Source: CBDCTM01 sp965222005
Lineage (GTDB): Bacteria > Bacteroidota > Bacteroidia > Chitinophagales > Saprospiraceae
Reading direction: 5' to 3'
DNA: 64,000 bases
Assembly: GCA_965222005.1 (NCBI GenBank)
Contig: OZ244935.1
Location: forward strand, 1,364,001 to 1,428,000
Under the pieces are notes generated by a model. It saw nothing but the letters and a program-made list of their open reading frames with translations. It had not been told where the DNA came from and made no database searches. Shown piece by piece: positions 9,317 through 17,430 of the stretch. Position 1 is the first letter of the stretch; every line of letters starts with the position of its first letter. The translations under genes and the position numbers were made by a program.

Positions 9317-9412
9317 ATGCCGTGTGGAAAAAAGCGTAAGCGCCATAAGATCGCAACGCATAAGCGCAAAAAAAGACTGCGCAAAAATAGACACAAGAAG
9401 AAAAATCGTTAG
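9317..9412 (+). CDS. 31-aa mS38/bS22-like basic ribosomal protein (AURKAIP1/COX24 domain)
   Basis: A 31-codon gene starts at ATG 9317 and ends at TAG 9410-9412. The product opens MPCGKKRKRHKIATHKRKK and ends RHKKKNR; over half the residues are Lys, Arg or His. It matches the very short AURKAIP1/COX24-domain proteins of Bacteroidota, related to mitochondrial mS38 and actinobacterial bS22, which sit on the small ribosomal subunit near the decoding region. It lies between the TPR gene and RNase G, the position I recall in related genomes. It is too short for many gene callers. The family call rests on recognition; the ribosomal role comes from homologues. Confidence 0.88.
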   Translation: MPCGKKRKRHKIATHKRKKRLRKNRHKKKNR

Positions 9413-9780
9413 ATGACCATTGGCATTTGGAAAAAGCGGCATGGTCCTGTACTATTTCGGTAAATGCTTGAAAGGTTTTTTTCCTTGTTTATAATAGTTT
9501 CTTTTGACGTCCATTCATCTGTTGATAAGCCTGATACTTCCCCGCTCAAAAGATGTTGAGTTGAGGGTGTATTGTGTGTAAACAAGAGCACATCGCGCTT
9601 CCTGGCAGGTGCTTTTGTTTGTACGCTTTTCAGAACTTTCAGCAAAATTTGAAGAGGCGGCAATACTTACTACTTTACCATTCCTTTCTTTCAGGCAAGC
9701 TCACTGCTCACCAACCTTTGCCGGGATGGCTGCCATACAATGCTGCTGTAATGTCCCCAAGCCAATAAAACTGCTTCCAA
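9413..9780. other. Intergenic region upstream of RNase G
   Basis: These 368 bp contain no convincing gene, no recognised RNA family and no full Bacteroidota promoter. The short open frames here are not supported by composition or homology. A long 5' leader for the RNase G gene is possible, since that gene is autoregulated through its leader in some bacteria (for RNase E); nothing seen proves this. Confidence 0.4.
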
Positions 9781-11331
9781 GTGGAAAAGGAACTCATCAT
9801 CAATTCGACGCCTACTGAAGTGGAAATTGCACTACTTGAGGAATCGAAATTGGTGGAAATTCATTATCAAAAAACCAATACCAACTTCACGGTCGGAGAT
9901 GTTTTCCTGGGCCGTATCCGAAAGCTTATGCCCGGCCTCAATGCAGCTTTTGTGGATATCGGGCACAAAAAAGATGCATTTCTCCACTATACCGATCTCG
10001 GCCCAAAGCTCCGCTCCCTGCTAAAGTTTACCGAGCTGGCGGTGAATGGAAAAATCCAGACACATCGCCTCGAAGGCTTTAAAATTGAGCCGGAGATTGT
10101 AAAAACGGGCAAAGTTGACCAGGTGTTGGCCAAAAAGCAAATGATCCTCGTGCAGGTGCTCAAAGAGCCAATCTCTACCAAAGGGCCCCGCTTGAGCTGC
10201 GAGATCACCATTCCCGGCCGCTATTTGGTACTCACCCCATTCACAGAAGTAGTAGCAGTTTCCAAAAAAATAGCCAACGCAGAAGAGCGCAAACGCCTCA
10301 AGGTGTTGGTCGAAAGCATCCGGCCAAAAAACTTTGGCGTCATCGTCCGTACTGCCGCGGAGGGCAAAAAAGTAGCTGATCTGCACGAAGAGCTGATGCA
10401 GATGTTGAGCAAATGGGAGGATGTGTATAAGCAGTTGAAGAAAAGCAAGCCTCCCATAAAACTGCTTAGTGAACTGGATAAGACCTCGAGCATACTACGC
10501 GATATCCTCACGGATTCCTTCCACAAGATTGTGGTCAATGATAAGGAGCTTTACACTAATATCCAGCAATTCATGGGCTCCATTGCTCCCGAACAGGTCA
10601 AAATTGTGAAGCACCACCGCTCCAGCAAACCCATCTTCGATTCTTTTGGCGTCACCCGCCAGATAAAATCCTCCTTCGGCAAAACAGCCAGCATGCCCAG
10701 CGGGGCCTACCTGGTAATAGAATCCACCGAAGCCATGCACGTCATCGATGTCAATAGTGGCCATAAAGTGCCGAGCGGCGATCAGGCAGCAGCGGTATTG
10801 GCCGTCAATCTGGAATCGGCCCAGGAGATTGCCCGCCAATTGCGGCTCAGAGATATTGGCGGCATTATCATCATCGATTTTATCGACATGCGCGTTGCGG
10901 AACACAAACGGACCCTGCTGAAGAAAATGCGCGATTTTATGAGAAAAGACAGGGCGCAGCACACCATCTTACCGCTGAGTAAATTCGGACTGATGCAAAT
11001 CACCCGCCAGCGTGTCCGCCCCGAAGTGAAGATCAATACAGCAGAGGACTGCCCGTCGTGTAGCGGTAGTGGAAAAATCAACCCCTCTATTCTTCTCACC
11101 GATGATATCAACCGGGATCTAGAGTTTATCATACAGTCCCGGCCCCAATCAAAAATCCAACTCAAGGTTCACCCATACATCTATGCCTATCTGCGTCACG
11201 GCTTTCCCAGTATCCAGTGGAAGTGGTATCTCAAAAGGTTTAAATGGATAAACATCCTCGCCGAATCAGGCTACCAATTGATGGAGTACAAGTTTTTTGA
11301 TGGTAATAATGATGAAATCCGGCTGAATTGA
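9781..11331 (+). CDS. rng: Ribonuclease G/E family
   Basis: RNase G/E cleaves single-stranded AU-rich RNA in rRNA maturation and mRNA decay. The 516-residue product has the RNase G layout without the long RNase E tail. An S1-like RNA-binding domain spans about 35-120 (VGDVFLGRIRKLMPGLNAAF, VDIGHKKDAF). The catalytic DNase I-like domain holds VIDVNSG and GGIIIIDFIDM, with the two metal-binding Asp residues. The Zn-link motif is CPSCSGSGK (about 420). Translation starts at GTG 9781; the MEKELIIN opening matches the usual RNase G N-terminus. Confidence 0.96.
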   Translation: MEKELIINSTPTEVEIALLEESKLVEIHYQKTNTNFTVGDVFLGRIRKLMPGLNAAFVDIGHKKDAFLHYTDLGPKLRSLLKFTELAVNGKIQTHRLEGFKIEPEIVKTGKVDQVLAKKQMILVQVLKEPISTKGPRLSCEITIPGRYLVLTPFTEVVAVSKKIANAEERKRLKVLVESIRPKNFGVIVRTAAEGKKVADLHEELMQMLSKWEDVYKQLKKSKPPIKLLSELDKTSSILRDILTDSFHKIVVNDKELYTNIQQFMGSIAPEQVKIVKHHRSSKPIFDSFGVTRQIKSSFGKTASMPSGAYLVIESTEAMHVIDVNSGHKVPSGDQAAAVLAVNLESAQEIARQLRLRDIGGIIIIDFIDMRVAEHKRTLLKKMRDFMRKDRAQHTILPLSKFGLMQITRQRVRPEVKINTAEDCPSCSGSGKINPSILLTDDINRDLEFIIQSRPQSKIQLKVHPYIYAYLRHGFPSIQWKWYLKRFKWINILAESGYQLMEYKFFDGNNDEIRLN

Positions 11332-11356
11332 TTTGTCAGGAACAGCTCAACAGCCA

Positions 11357-11389
11357 TTGCAAAAAAACAAAAGGAATATTGTACCTTTG
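11357..11389 (+). promoter_or_regulatory. Bacteroidota-type promoter for the DUF937-OmpA gene
   Basis: TTG at 11357-11359, a 22-bp spacer and TACCTTTG at 11382-11389 fit the Bacteroidota primary sigma consensus. Transcription would start about 11396, giving a leader near 150 nt before the ATG at 11549. Confidence 0.65.
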
Positions 11390-11548
11390 CACGCAGTTAT
11401 CTTTACTTGCTGCATAAAAAATGATCCCAAGGATATTTGGGAAAACCTGAATTTATTCCCCAATACACATAATACTATATCTGCAAACATACTTTTATAA
11501 TGGTGTGACCCAAAGTCATCCCAATTCCTTTAATCAAAACAAACAAAG

Positions 11549-12856
11549 ATGAGCATCAATCTTATCAAAACAATTACTGACCAACTTGGAGGGGACATGG
11601 TCTCCCAAATTGGAAAATTTCTGGGCGAATCCGGTTCAGCCACCGAATCAGCCCTCGGAGCTGCCCTACCCGCAGTGCTGGGCAGTGTAATCAACAATGC
11701 CTCTAATGAATCCAGCGCTTCCAAACTGCTGGGCATGATCAATGACGGTGGGCATGACGGCAGCATTTTCGACAACCTTGGCGGTTTGCTGGGCGGCGGT
11801 GCCGATGCCATGTCCGGGCTGTTGAACGGTGGTGGCTCCCTGTTGAACACCCTTTTAGGAGATAAACTGGGGTCGCTGGTCAATATCATTGCCGGCGTCA
11901 GCGGCATGAAAAGGGGATCATCTTCTTCTCTATTGCGGATGGCTGCTCCAATGATAATGGGGATGATCGGCCGCTATGTGAAGAAGAACGGATTAAATGC
12001 AAAAGGCCTTCTCGACTTTCTCACAGGCCAGAAAAAACATGTAGCCAACGCAATGCCTGGCGAAGCGGCCAGCCTGCTTGGCTTCAGTGCGCCTTCCTCA
12101 AGCAGCCACAGCAGTAGTACATCGCATAGCTCCCATCAGAGCTCAGGTGGTGGCGGACTATGGAAATGGTTGGTAGCCGTTTTGGCCATTCTTGGCTTAT
12201 TCTTTATCATTCGCAGCTGCGGAGGTACCGAAGTGAAAAATACGATCGATAATGCCACCGATGCCGTTATTGAAACGACTGAAGACGTAGGTAAGGCAAC
12301 CAGCGATGCCGTAAAGGGAGCTGCTGATGCAGTAAGCGATGCAGCTTCAGGCATGGTGAATGCTGTAGGAGATGCGTTTGAAGCTATTGGCGACTTTAGC
12401 GCCGACATGCTAAAAGCAGCGGGAGATGCATTGAAAGACATCAAATTTGCAGCGGGGTCTGTTGGTCAGCAAATGGCAGATTTCTTCAGCCAGGGCAAGA
12501 TCGTAAAAAATAAGTCATTCCTTTTCAAAGCGCTTACCTTTGATACAGGGTCTGACAAAATTCAGCCCAGCTCAATGCAGGAGCTGGAAAATCTCGCCAA
12601 AGTACTTCAGGCTTACAACAATATTACCGTTCGGATCGATGGCCATACAGACAATACGGGCGATGCGAGCGCCAACGTCACACTTTCGCACAATAGAGCC
12701 AAGTCTGTTAAAGCGGCTTTGATAGGCTATGGCGTGGACGGCAGCCGGATTACCACCCAGGGCTATGGCTCCGCCAAGCCAGTTGGGGATAACAGCACAG
12801 AGGAAGGCCGGGCAGCCAACCGCCGGATTGAAATCGTGGTGACTGGAACGAAGTAA
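11549..12856 (+). CDS. DUF937 - transmembrane - OmpA fusion protein
   Basis: The 435-residue protein has three parts. Residues 1-175 are a Gly/Ser/Ala/Leu-rich DUF937 region (SIFDNLGGLLGGGADAMSGL). A Ser/His linker leads to one membrane helix at 204-222 (WKWLVAVLAILGLFFIIRS). After it come Ala-rich amphipathic repeats of the kind KNTIDNATDAV, DAVKGAADAVSDAA. The C-terminal 120 residues are an OmpA domain: FDTGSDKIQPSSMQELENLA, IDGHTDNTGDASANVTLSHN, RITTQGYGSAKP and NRRIEIV, which binds peptidoglycan. The DUF937 half has no signal peptide and would be cytoplasmic if the helix is the only span, with the OmpA part in the periplasm. Confidence 0.85.
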   Translation: MSINLIKTITDQLGGDMVSQIGKFLGESGSATESALGAALPAVLGSVINNASNESSASKLLGMINDGGHDGSIFDNLGGLLGGGADAMSGLLNGGGSLLNTLLGDKLGSLVNIIAGVSGMKRGSSSSLLRMAAPMIMGMIGRYVKKNGLNAKGLLDFLTGQKKHVANAMPGEAASLLGFSAPSSSSHSSSTSHSSHQSSGGGGLWKWLVAVLAILGLFFIIRSCGGTEVKNTIDNATDAVIETTEDVGKATSDAVKGAADAVSDAASGMVNAVGDAFEAIGDFSADMLKAAGDALKDIKFAAGSVGQQMADFFSQGKIVKNKSFLFKALTFDTGSDKIQPSSMQELENLAKVLQAYNNITVRIDGHTDNTGDASANVTLSHNRAKSVKAALIGYGVDGSRITTQGYGSAKPVGDNSTEEGRAANRRIEIVVTGTK

Positions 12857-12896
12857 TTGGCGTAAGAAAATAAAACGAACGCCTTAATAAGATCGG

Positions 12897-12925
12897 AAAG
12901 CCTGCCATTGCGGCAGGCTTTTTTG
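12897..12925 (+). terminator. Rho-independent terminator
   Basis: The arms AAAGCCTGCC (12897-12906) and GGCAGGCTTT (12912-12921) pair perfectly around a 5-nt loop, and a run of Ts follows. It lies 40 bp after the OmpA fusion gene and just before the stop of the convergent PPK2 gene, so it may serve both. Confidence 0.88.
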
Positions 12926-12926
12926 T

Positions 12927-13739
12927 CTATAAAGGAGGAGTGCTTTGGGTCAAATCTGCGGGAATAGTCTTTAAAATGTGTCGGAGTGCTTCAATACGAG
13001 CGAGCGATTTTTGGTTGGCATCGATAATTACCCAGGGAGCGCGGGCGGTATTCGTATGTTCAAACATCTTGATTTTGTAATCCGTGTATTCATCCCAAAG
13101 CTCCTGGGCTTTTTCATCCACAGGGGTCATTTTCCATTTTTTGAGCGGGCTGGTTTTGATTTCTCTGAAGCGGCGAGCCTGCTCTTCTTTGGTGATGGAA
13201 AAATAAAATTTGATCAAAAAGGTGTTGGATTCCAGGATCATCCTTTCAAATTCATTTACCTGCCCCATGAAAATGTCGTATTGTCGTTGGCTGCAAAAAT
13301 CATTTACCGGCTCTACGATGGCTCGGTTGTACCAACTCCGATCAAAAAAGACCATCTCGCCGGGTTTGGGAAGCTGGTTGACATAGCGCTGGAAATACCA
13401 CTGCCCCTCCTCTTCGGCAGTCGGCTTGGGCAAGGCGACAATCCGGTAGTGCCGTGGGTTGATGTGGGCCGTGATCCGCCGGATGGCTCCTCCTTTGCCG
13501 GCCGCGTCGCGCCCTTCAAAAAGAATGACGATCTTTTTGTCGGTTTCGATAGCCCAGTTTTGCAATTTGATCAGATCAGCCTGCAACTTGCGCAACGCGA
13601 TTTCATACTTCGCCATCCTCAATGCTTTGGCTGCATCCGTTTTTTTATCAGCAAACAGGCATTTCAAACCGAGTCGGGAATTGAGCAGCTCAATTTCGTC
13701 TTTTGATAATTCGAGGGGGCTTATTTTTCTTCGAGTCAT
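12927..13739 (-). CDS. Polyphosphate kinase 2 family protein (downstream copy)
   Basis: PPK2 enzymes transfer phosphate between polyphosphate and nucleoside mono- or diphosphates. The 270-residue single-domain protein has Walker A ILFEGRDAAGKGGAI (about 71-85), the family block HYRIVALPKPTAEEEGQWYF, the lid/Walker B region FFDRSWYNRA and the closing segment APWVIIDANQK. Layout and length suit class I PPK2, which acts on diphosphates; nucleotide preference cannot be read. It lies 5 bp downstream of a second PPK2 gene, and the two are clearly paralogues. Confidence 0.92.
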   Translation of the reverse strand: MTRRKISPLELSKDEIELLNSRLGLKCLFADKKTDAAKALRMAKYEIALRKLQADLIKLQNWAIETDKKIVILFEGRDAAGKGGAIRRITAHINPRHYRIVALPKPTAEEEGQWYFQRYVNQLPKPGEMVFFDRSWYNRAIVEPVNDFCSQRQYDIFMGQVNEFERMILESNTFLIKFYFSITKEEQARRFREIKTSPLKKWKMTPVDEKAQELWDEYTDYKIKMFEHTNTARAPWVIIDANQKSLARIEALRHILKTIPADLTQSTPPL

Positions 13740-13744
13740 AATGC

Positions 13745-14590
13745 TTAAATATCTATTTGCTCAATATGTCGATAATATCTTAAAATGATGTTAGGGTCCG
13801 GCAATACGGTTGTCTTGGCTTTTGTTCTGCCGGCATAATCGAATTTGGACAACAAATATCGGATACTCTCCAACCGTGCCACCTTTTTGTCGTTGGTTTT
13901 TACAATAATCCAGGGGCTGAAGGTAGTATGTGTTTTGGCAAACATCAGCTCTTTGTAATGGCTGTATCGCTCCCACAGCTCTTGTCCTTTCATATCCACC
14001 GGACTAAATTTCCATACTTTCAGTGGATTTTCAAGGCGGGAGGCGAAGCGTTTTTTTTGCTCCTGTTTGGATATCGAAAACCAAAATTTGATGAGTATCA
14101 GACCATCTTCATACAACATATGCTCAAAACCCGGCACTTGCACCATGAACTCATTGTACTGCTGCTTGTTGCAAAAGCTCATCACCGGCTCTACCACTGC
14201 GCGGTTGTACCAACTGCGGTCAAAGAAAACAATCTCGCCAGGGTTGGGCAGCTCTTTAATATAGCGGCGAAAGTACCACTGACCCTGCTCTACTTCCGTA
14301 GGCTTTGAAAGCGCCACTACCCGCATAGAGCGCGGGTTGAGATGCTCGGTAAACCGTTTGATGGCTCCTCCCTTACCGGCTGCGTCTCGCCCTTCAAAAA
14401 GGATAGCTACCCGCAGCTTCTTTTTGGCAATCCACTGCTGGAGGTTGACCAGCTCAGCCTGCAAAAAGCGTAGCTCCTGTTCGTACCGCAGGTTGCGCAT
14501 GACCCGCTTGATATTGATGCCTTTTCTTTCGGCAAGGTCGCACAATTGCTTTCGTTTTTTTATTTTGCTCAAATCTTCTGGTGTAAACAT
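13745..14590 (-). CDS. Polyphosphate kinase 2 family protein (upstream copy)
   Basis: The 281-residue protein has the same PPK2 core as its neighbour: ILFEGRDAAGKGGAIKRFTE, RVVALSKPTEVEQGQWYF, ELPNPGEIVFFDRSWYNRA and the end motif FSPWIIVKTNDKK. The paralogues differ mainly at the N-terminus and the C-terminal 30 residues. A basic N-terminal stretch (KIKKRKQLCDLAERKGINIK) precedes the kinase core. Transcription is toward the second copy, so both are probably made from one message, with nadB upstream on the same strand, 48 bp away. Confidence 0.92.
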   Translation of the reverse strand: MFTPEDLSKIKKRKQLCDLAERKGINIKRVMRNLRYEQELRFLQAELVNLQQWIAKKKLRVAILFEGRDAAGKGGAIKRFTEHLNPRSMRVVALSKPTEVEQGQWYFRRYIKELPNPGEIVFFDRSWYNRAVVEPVMSFCNKQQYNEFMVQVPGFEHMLYEDGLILIKFWFSISKQEQKKRFASRLENPLKVWKFSPVDMKGQELWERYSHYKELMFAKTHTTFSPWIIVKTNDKKVARLESIRYLLSKFDYAGRTKAKTTVLPDPNIILRYYRHIEQIDI

Positions 14591-14638
14591 GAGGGGGCGT
14601 TATTTCAAAATAATTTTTTAAATCGCTTCACCGAATTA

Positions 14639-16240
14639 CTACAAAATCGATACATCAATAAAGTTCTGCTTTTCAGGATAGTCCGTATTGTAATGCAAGC
14701 CCCTGCTCTCGCGCCGCATGGCAGCCGAGCGGGTGATAAGGTAGCCAATGGTGATAAGGTTTCGCAATTCACAAAGCTGCGGCGAGATAGCCGTTGAGGT
14801 GTAGATGTCCTCTGTTTCCCTGTACAAAAGCCAGAGCCTGTCGAGCGCTCGTTTGAGCCGCACATCCGTGCGAACGATACCCACGTAGCTGCTCATGATT
14901 TCCTTGAGTTCTTTCCAACTTTGCGTGATAAGCACCATTTCATTCGGCTGCATTGTACTGAGCGCATTCCAGTCGGGAATGCCTTTTTTTATGCTCAACT
15001 GATCGATTTTTGGAACCAAATCGAGATGAATCCGGTGAGCAAACACCATTGCTTCCAGCAGCGAATTGGAGGCCAGCCGGTTGGCGCCGTGCAGGCCGGA
15101 GCAGGTACACTCGCCACAGGCATACAGATTTTTTATAGAGCTGCGCCCCATCTTATCCACCCGGATGCCACCACATATATAGTGACATGCCGGCACCACC
15201 GGTATCAAATCCTTCATAGGATCAATGCCGGTTGACTTACATCGGTCGTTGATAGTAGGAAAATGCTTTTTAAAAGCCTCTTCTTCGAGATGGGTACAAT
15301 CGAGGCAAACATATTCGTCACCCCGTTTTTTCATTTCGTTGTCAATGGCACGGGCTACAATGTCGCGGGGCGCCAGGGAGCCCCGCTCATCGTAGCGCTC
15401 CATAAACTCTTTGCCATCTTTAGTCTTTAAAATGCCGCCGAAGCCGCGCACCGCTTCCGACACCAAAAAGGCAGATTTCTCTACTGCCGGATTGTAAAGT
15501 GAAGTAGGATGAAACTGAACAAATTCCATATTTTCCAGCCTCCCCTTGGCCCGATAAACCATGGCAATGCCATCGCCGGTGGCGATCACAGGATTGGTGG
15601 TGGATTTGTACACCTGACCCGCTCCTCCGGTGGCGACCACAGTAGCTTTGGCGAGGATGGTTTCGATTTCACCAGACTGCTTGTTGAGCACATATGCACC
15701 ATAGCATTCGATATTCGGCGTAACGCGTGTGACCATATAGCCGAGCTGATGCTGGGTGATCAGGTCGAGGGCGAAGTAATGCTCATACAAATGTATATTG
15801 GAGTATTGGCTGGATTCTTCCAGCAGGGTTCGTTGGATTTCCCAGCCGGTGAGGTCTTTATAATGCAATATCCGGTTTTCAGAATGCCCCCCTTCGCGCC
15901 CCAGATCGTATTGGTCAGACTTGTTTTTATCAAAACGGGCGCCCCACTCAATGATTTCTTTAACCCGCTCGGGGCCTTCCTTCACTACAATATCCACAAT
16001 ATCAGGCATGCAGAGGCCATCTCCCGCATCGAGCGTATCTTCAAAATGCTTGTCGTATGAATCAATCTCAAAATTCCATACTGCTGCTACCCCTCCCTGG
16101 GCGTAGCTGGTATTGCTTTCCTTATCGTAGGTTTTTGTAAATACCGTAATATGCAAATCAGGACGTGCCTTTGCCATTTTGATGGCCAGGCTCAATCCGG
16201 CTATTCCGGAGCCGATGACGAGGAGGTCAGTTTGAATCAC
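14639..16240 (-). CDS. nadB: L-aspartate oxidase
   Basis: NadB oxidises L-aspartate to iminoaspartate, the first step of de novo NAD synthesis, using FAD. The 533-residue protein has the dinucleotide-binding loop VIGSGIAGLSLAIKMA (6-21), the FAD block NTSYAQGGVAAVW, the substrate-loop motif GGHSENRILHYKDLTG, GGAGQVY, and FHPTSLY, where His and Thr touch substrate. The C-terminal helical domain carries ECTCSGLHGANRLASNSLLE. The start is GTG at 16240; no ATG lies earlier in frame that keeps the FAD loop at its usual distance. nadA and nadC are not in the window. Confidence 0.96.
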   Translation of the reverse strand: MIQTDLLVIGSGIAGLSLAIKMAKARPDLHITVFTKTYDKESNTSYAQGGVAAVWNFEIDSYDKHFEDTLDAGDGLCMPDIVDIVVKEGPERVKEIIEWGARFDKNKSDQYDLGREGGHSENRILHYKDLTGWEIQRTLLEESSQYSNIHLYEHYFALDLITQHQLGYMVTRVTPNIECYGAYVLNKQSGEIETILAKATVVATGGAGQVYKSTTNPVIATGDGIAMVYRAKGRLENMEFVQFHPTSLYNPAVEKSAFLVSEAVRGFGGILKTKDGKEFMERYDERGSLAPRDIVARAIDNEMKKRGDEYVCLDCTHLEEEAFKKHFPTINDRCKSTGIDPMKDLIPVVPACHYICGGIRVDKMGRSSIKNLYACGECTCSGLHGANRLASNSLLEAMVFAHRIHLDLVPKIDQLSIKKGIPDWNALSTMQPNEMVLITQSWKELKEIMSSYVGIVRTDVRLKRALDRLWLLYRETEDIYTSTAISPQLCELRNLITIGYLITRSAAMRRESRGLHYNTDYPEKQNFIDVSIL

Positions 16241-16296
16241 TATTTTTGCTTTTTCAAAAAAGAACAGTAAAAGTAGTAGTTTTTTAACTTCTGAGG

Positions 16297-17430
16297 ATGA
16301 AAATAGCGGTCAACACGAGATTCTTGCTTTCAAAAGGTCTGGAAGGTATTGGGAGAGTCACTTTTGAGCTGATGAAGCGCTTAGTGCAGCAGCATCCTGA
16401 GGATCGCTTTTTCTTTTTATTCGACCGGCCATCCGATGCCCGGTTTGTGTTTGCAGAAAATGTGGAACCTATCGTTTTGCCCCCACCCGCCCGCCATCCG
16501 CTACTTTGGTATTGCTGGTTCGAATGGTCGGTTGCCCGCAAGTTGAATAGTCTGCAAGTGGATGTTTTTTTCAGCCCCGATGGCTTCCTGTCGCTATCAG
16601 CATCCACCCCCACGCTTCTGCTCATTCACGATATTGCACATGTGCACTATCCCCGCCAAATTCCATTTTTGGTGCGCCAGTATTACAACTACTTCATTCC
16701 TAAATACCTTCATCGGGCCGATCAGATTGCCTGCGTATCCAAGTTTGTGAAAAGCGATATTGTGGATCAATATGCCATCAACCCTTCCCGAATTGATACC
16801 GTTTATAATAGCTGTAGCCACGAATTCAGAGCAGTTTCCACCGATGTCCGGGCGCAAATACAATGGCGATATGCCGGAGGTAAGGAGTACTTTTTGTATG
16901 TAGGAGCTGTACATCCCCGCAAAAATCTGCATCGCCTTATTCAAGCCTTTGACCGGTTTAAAACAACCTCCAATGCAGATTATCAATTCCTCATTGCCGG
17001 GCGCTTTGGCTGGCAAACCACAGACGTGCGCCAGGCCTATGAATCGGCTCATCATCGGGCCGACATCCATTTTTTGGGCTTCGTGCCACAGGAGGTGCTC
17101 CCCCGATTGATGGCCTCGGCATTTACTTTGGTATATGTATCTGAATTTGAAGGCTTTGGGATTCCGCTTTTGGAAGCCATGCACTGCGATGTGCCTGTCA
17201 TCACCTCCAACAAAAGCTCTTTGCCGGAAGTAGCAGGCGATGCCGCTTTGCTGGTAGAGCCCACCGATGTGTCGGCTATTGCCAGCGCAATGAAACAACT
17301 GGCCGATGACCCGAAGCTGCGGGCAGAGTTGATTGAAAAAGGGCGTATCCGAAAAAAGGCTTTCGATTGGAATCGTTCGGCCAACCAGCTGTACGATCTG
17401 TTGAAAAAGACGGCATCAGGCTGCCGGTGA
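16297..17430 (+). CDS. Glycosyltransferase family 4 protein
   Basis: The 377-residue protein is a GT-B fold glycosyltransferase of the GT4 type. The N-terminal domain opens MKIAVNTRFLLSKGLEGIGR. The C-terminal nucleotide-sugar domain includes YFLYVGAVHPRKNLHRLIQA, IHFLGFVPQEVLPRLMASA and the E-x7-E motif in VSEFEGFGIPLLEAM. The sugar donor and acceptor are unknown. It is divergent from nadB (56 bp apart) and a -7 element (TATTTTTG, 16241-16248) lies 48 bp upstream. Its last 15 bp overlap the 3' end of the convergent lgt gene. Confidence 0.9.
   Translation: MKIAVNTRFLLSKGLEGIGRVTFELMKRLVQQHPEDRFFFLFDRPSDARFVFAENVEPIVLPPPARHPLLWYCWFEWSVARKLNSLQVDVFFSPDGFLSLSASTPTLLLIHDIAHVHYPRQIPFLVRQYYNYFIPKYLHRADQIACVSKFVKSDIVDQYAINPSRIDTVYNSCSHEFRAVSTDVRAQIQWRYAGGKEYFLYVGAVHPRKNLHRLIQAFDRFKTTSNADYQFLIAGRFGWQTTDVRQAYESAHHRADIHFLGFVPQEVLPRLMASAFTLVYVSEFEGFGIPLLEAMHCDVPVITSNKSSLPEVAGDAALLVEPTDVSAIASAMKQLADDPKLRAELIEKGRIRKKAFDWNRSANQLYDLLKKTASGCR

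Noticed and set aside
13745..16240. nadB and the PPK2 genes as one metabolic unit
   Set aside because: They are close on one strand and could share a message, but no known reaction links them; proximity alone is not enough.
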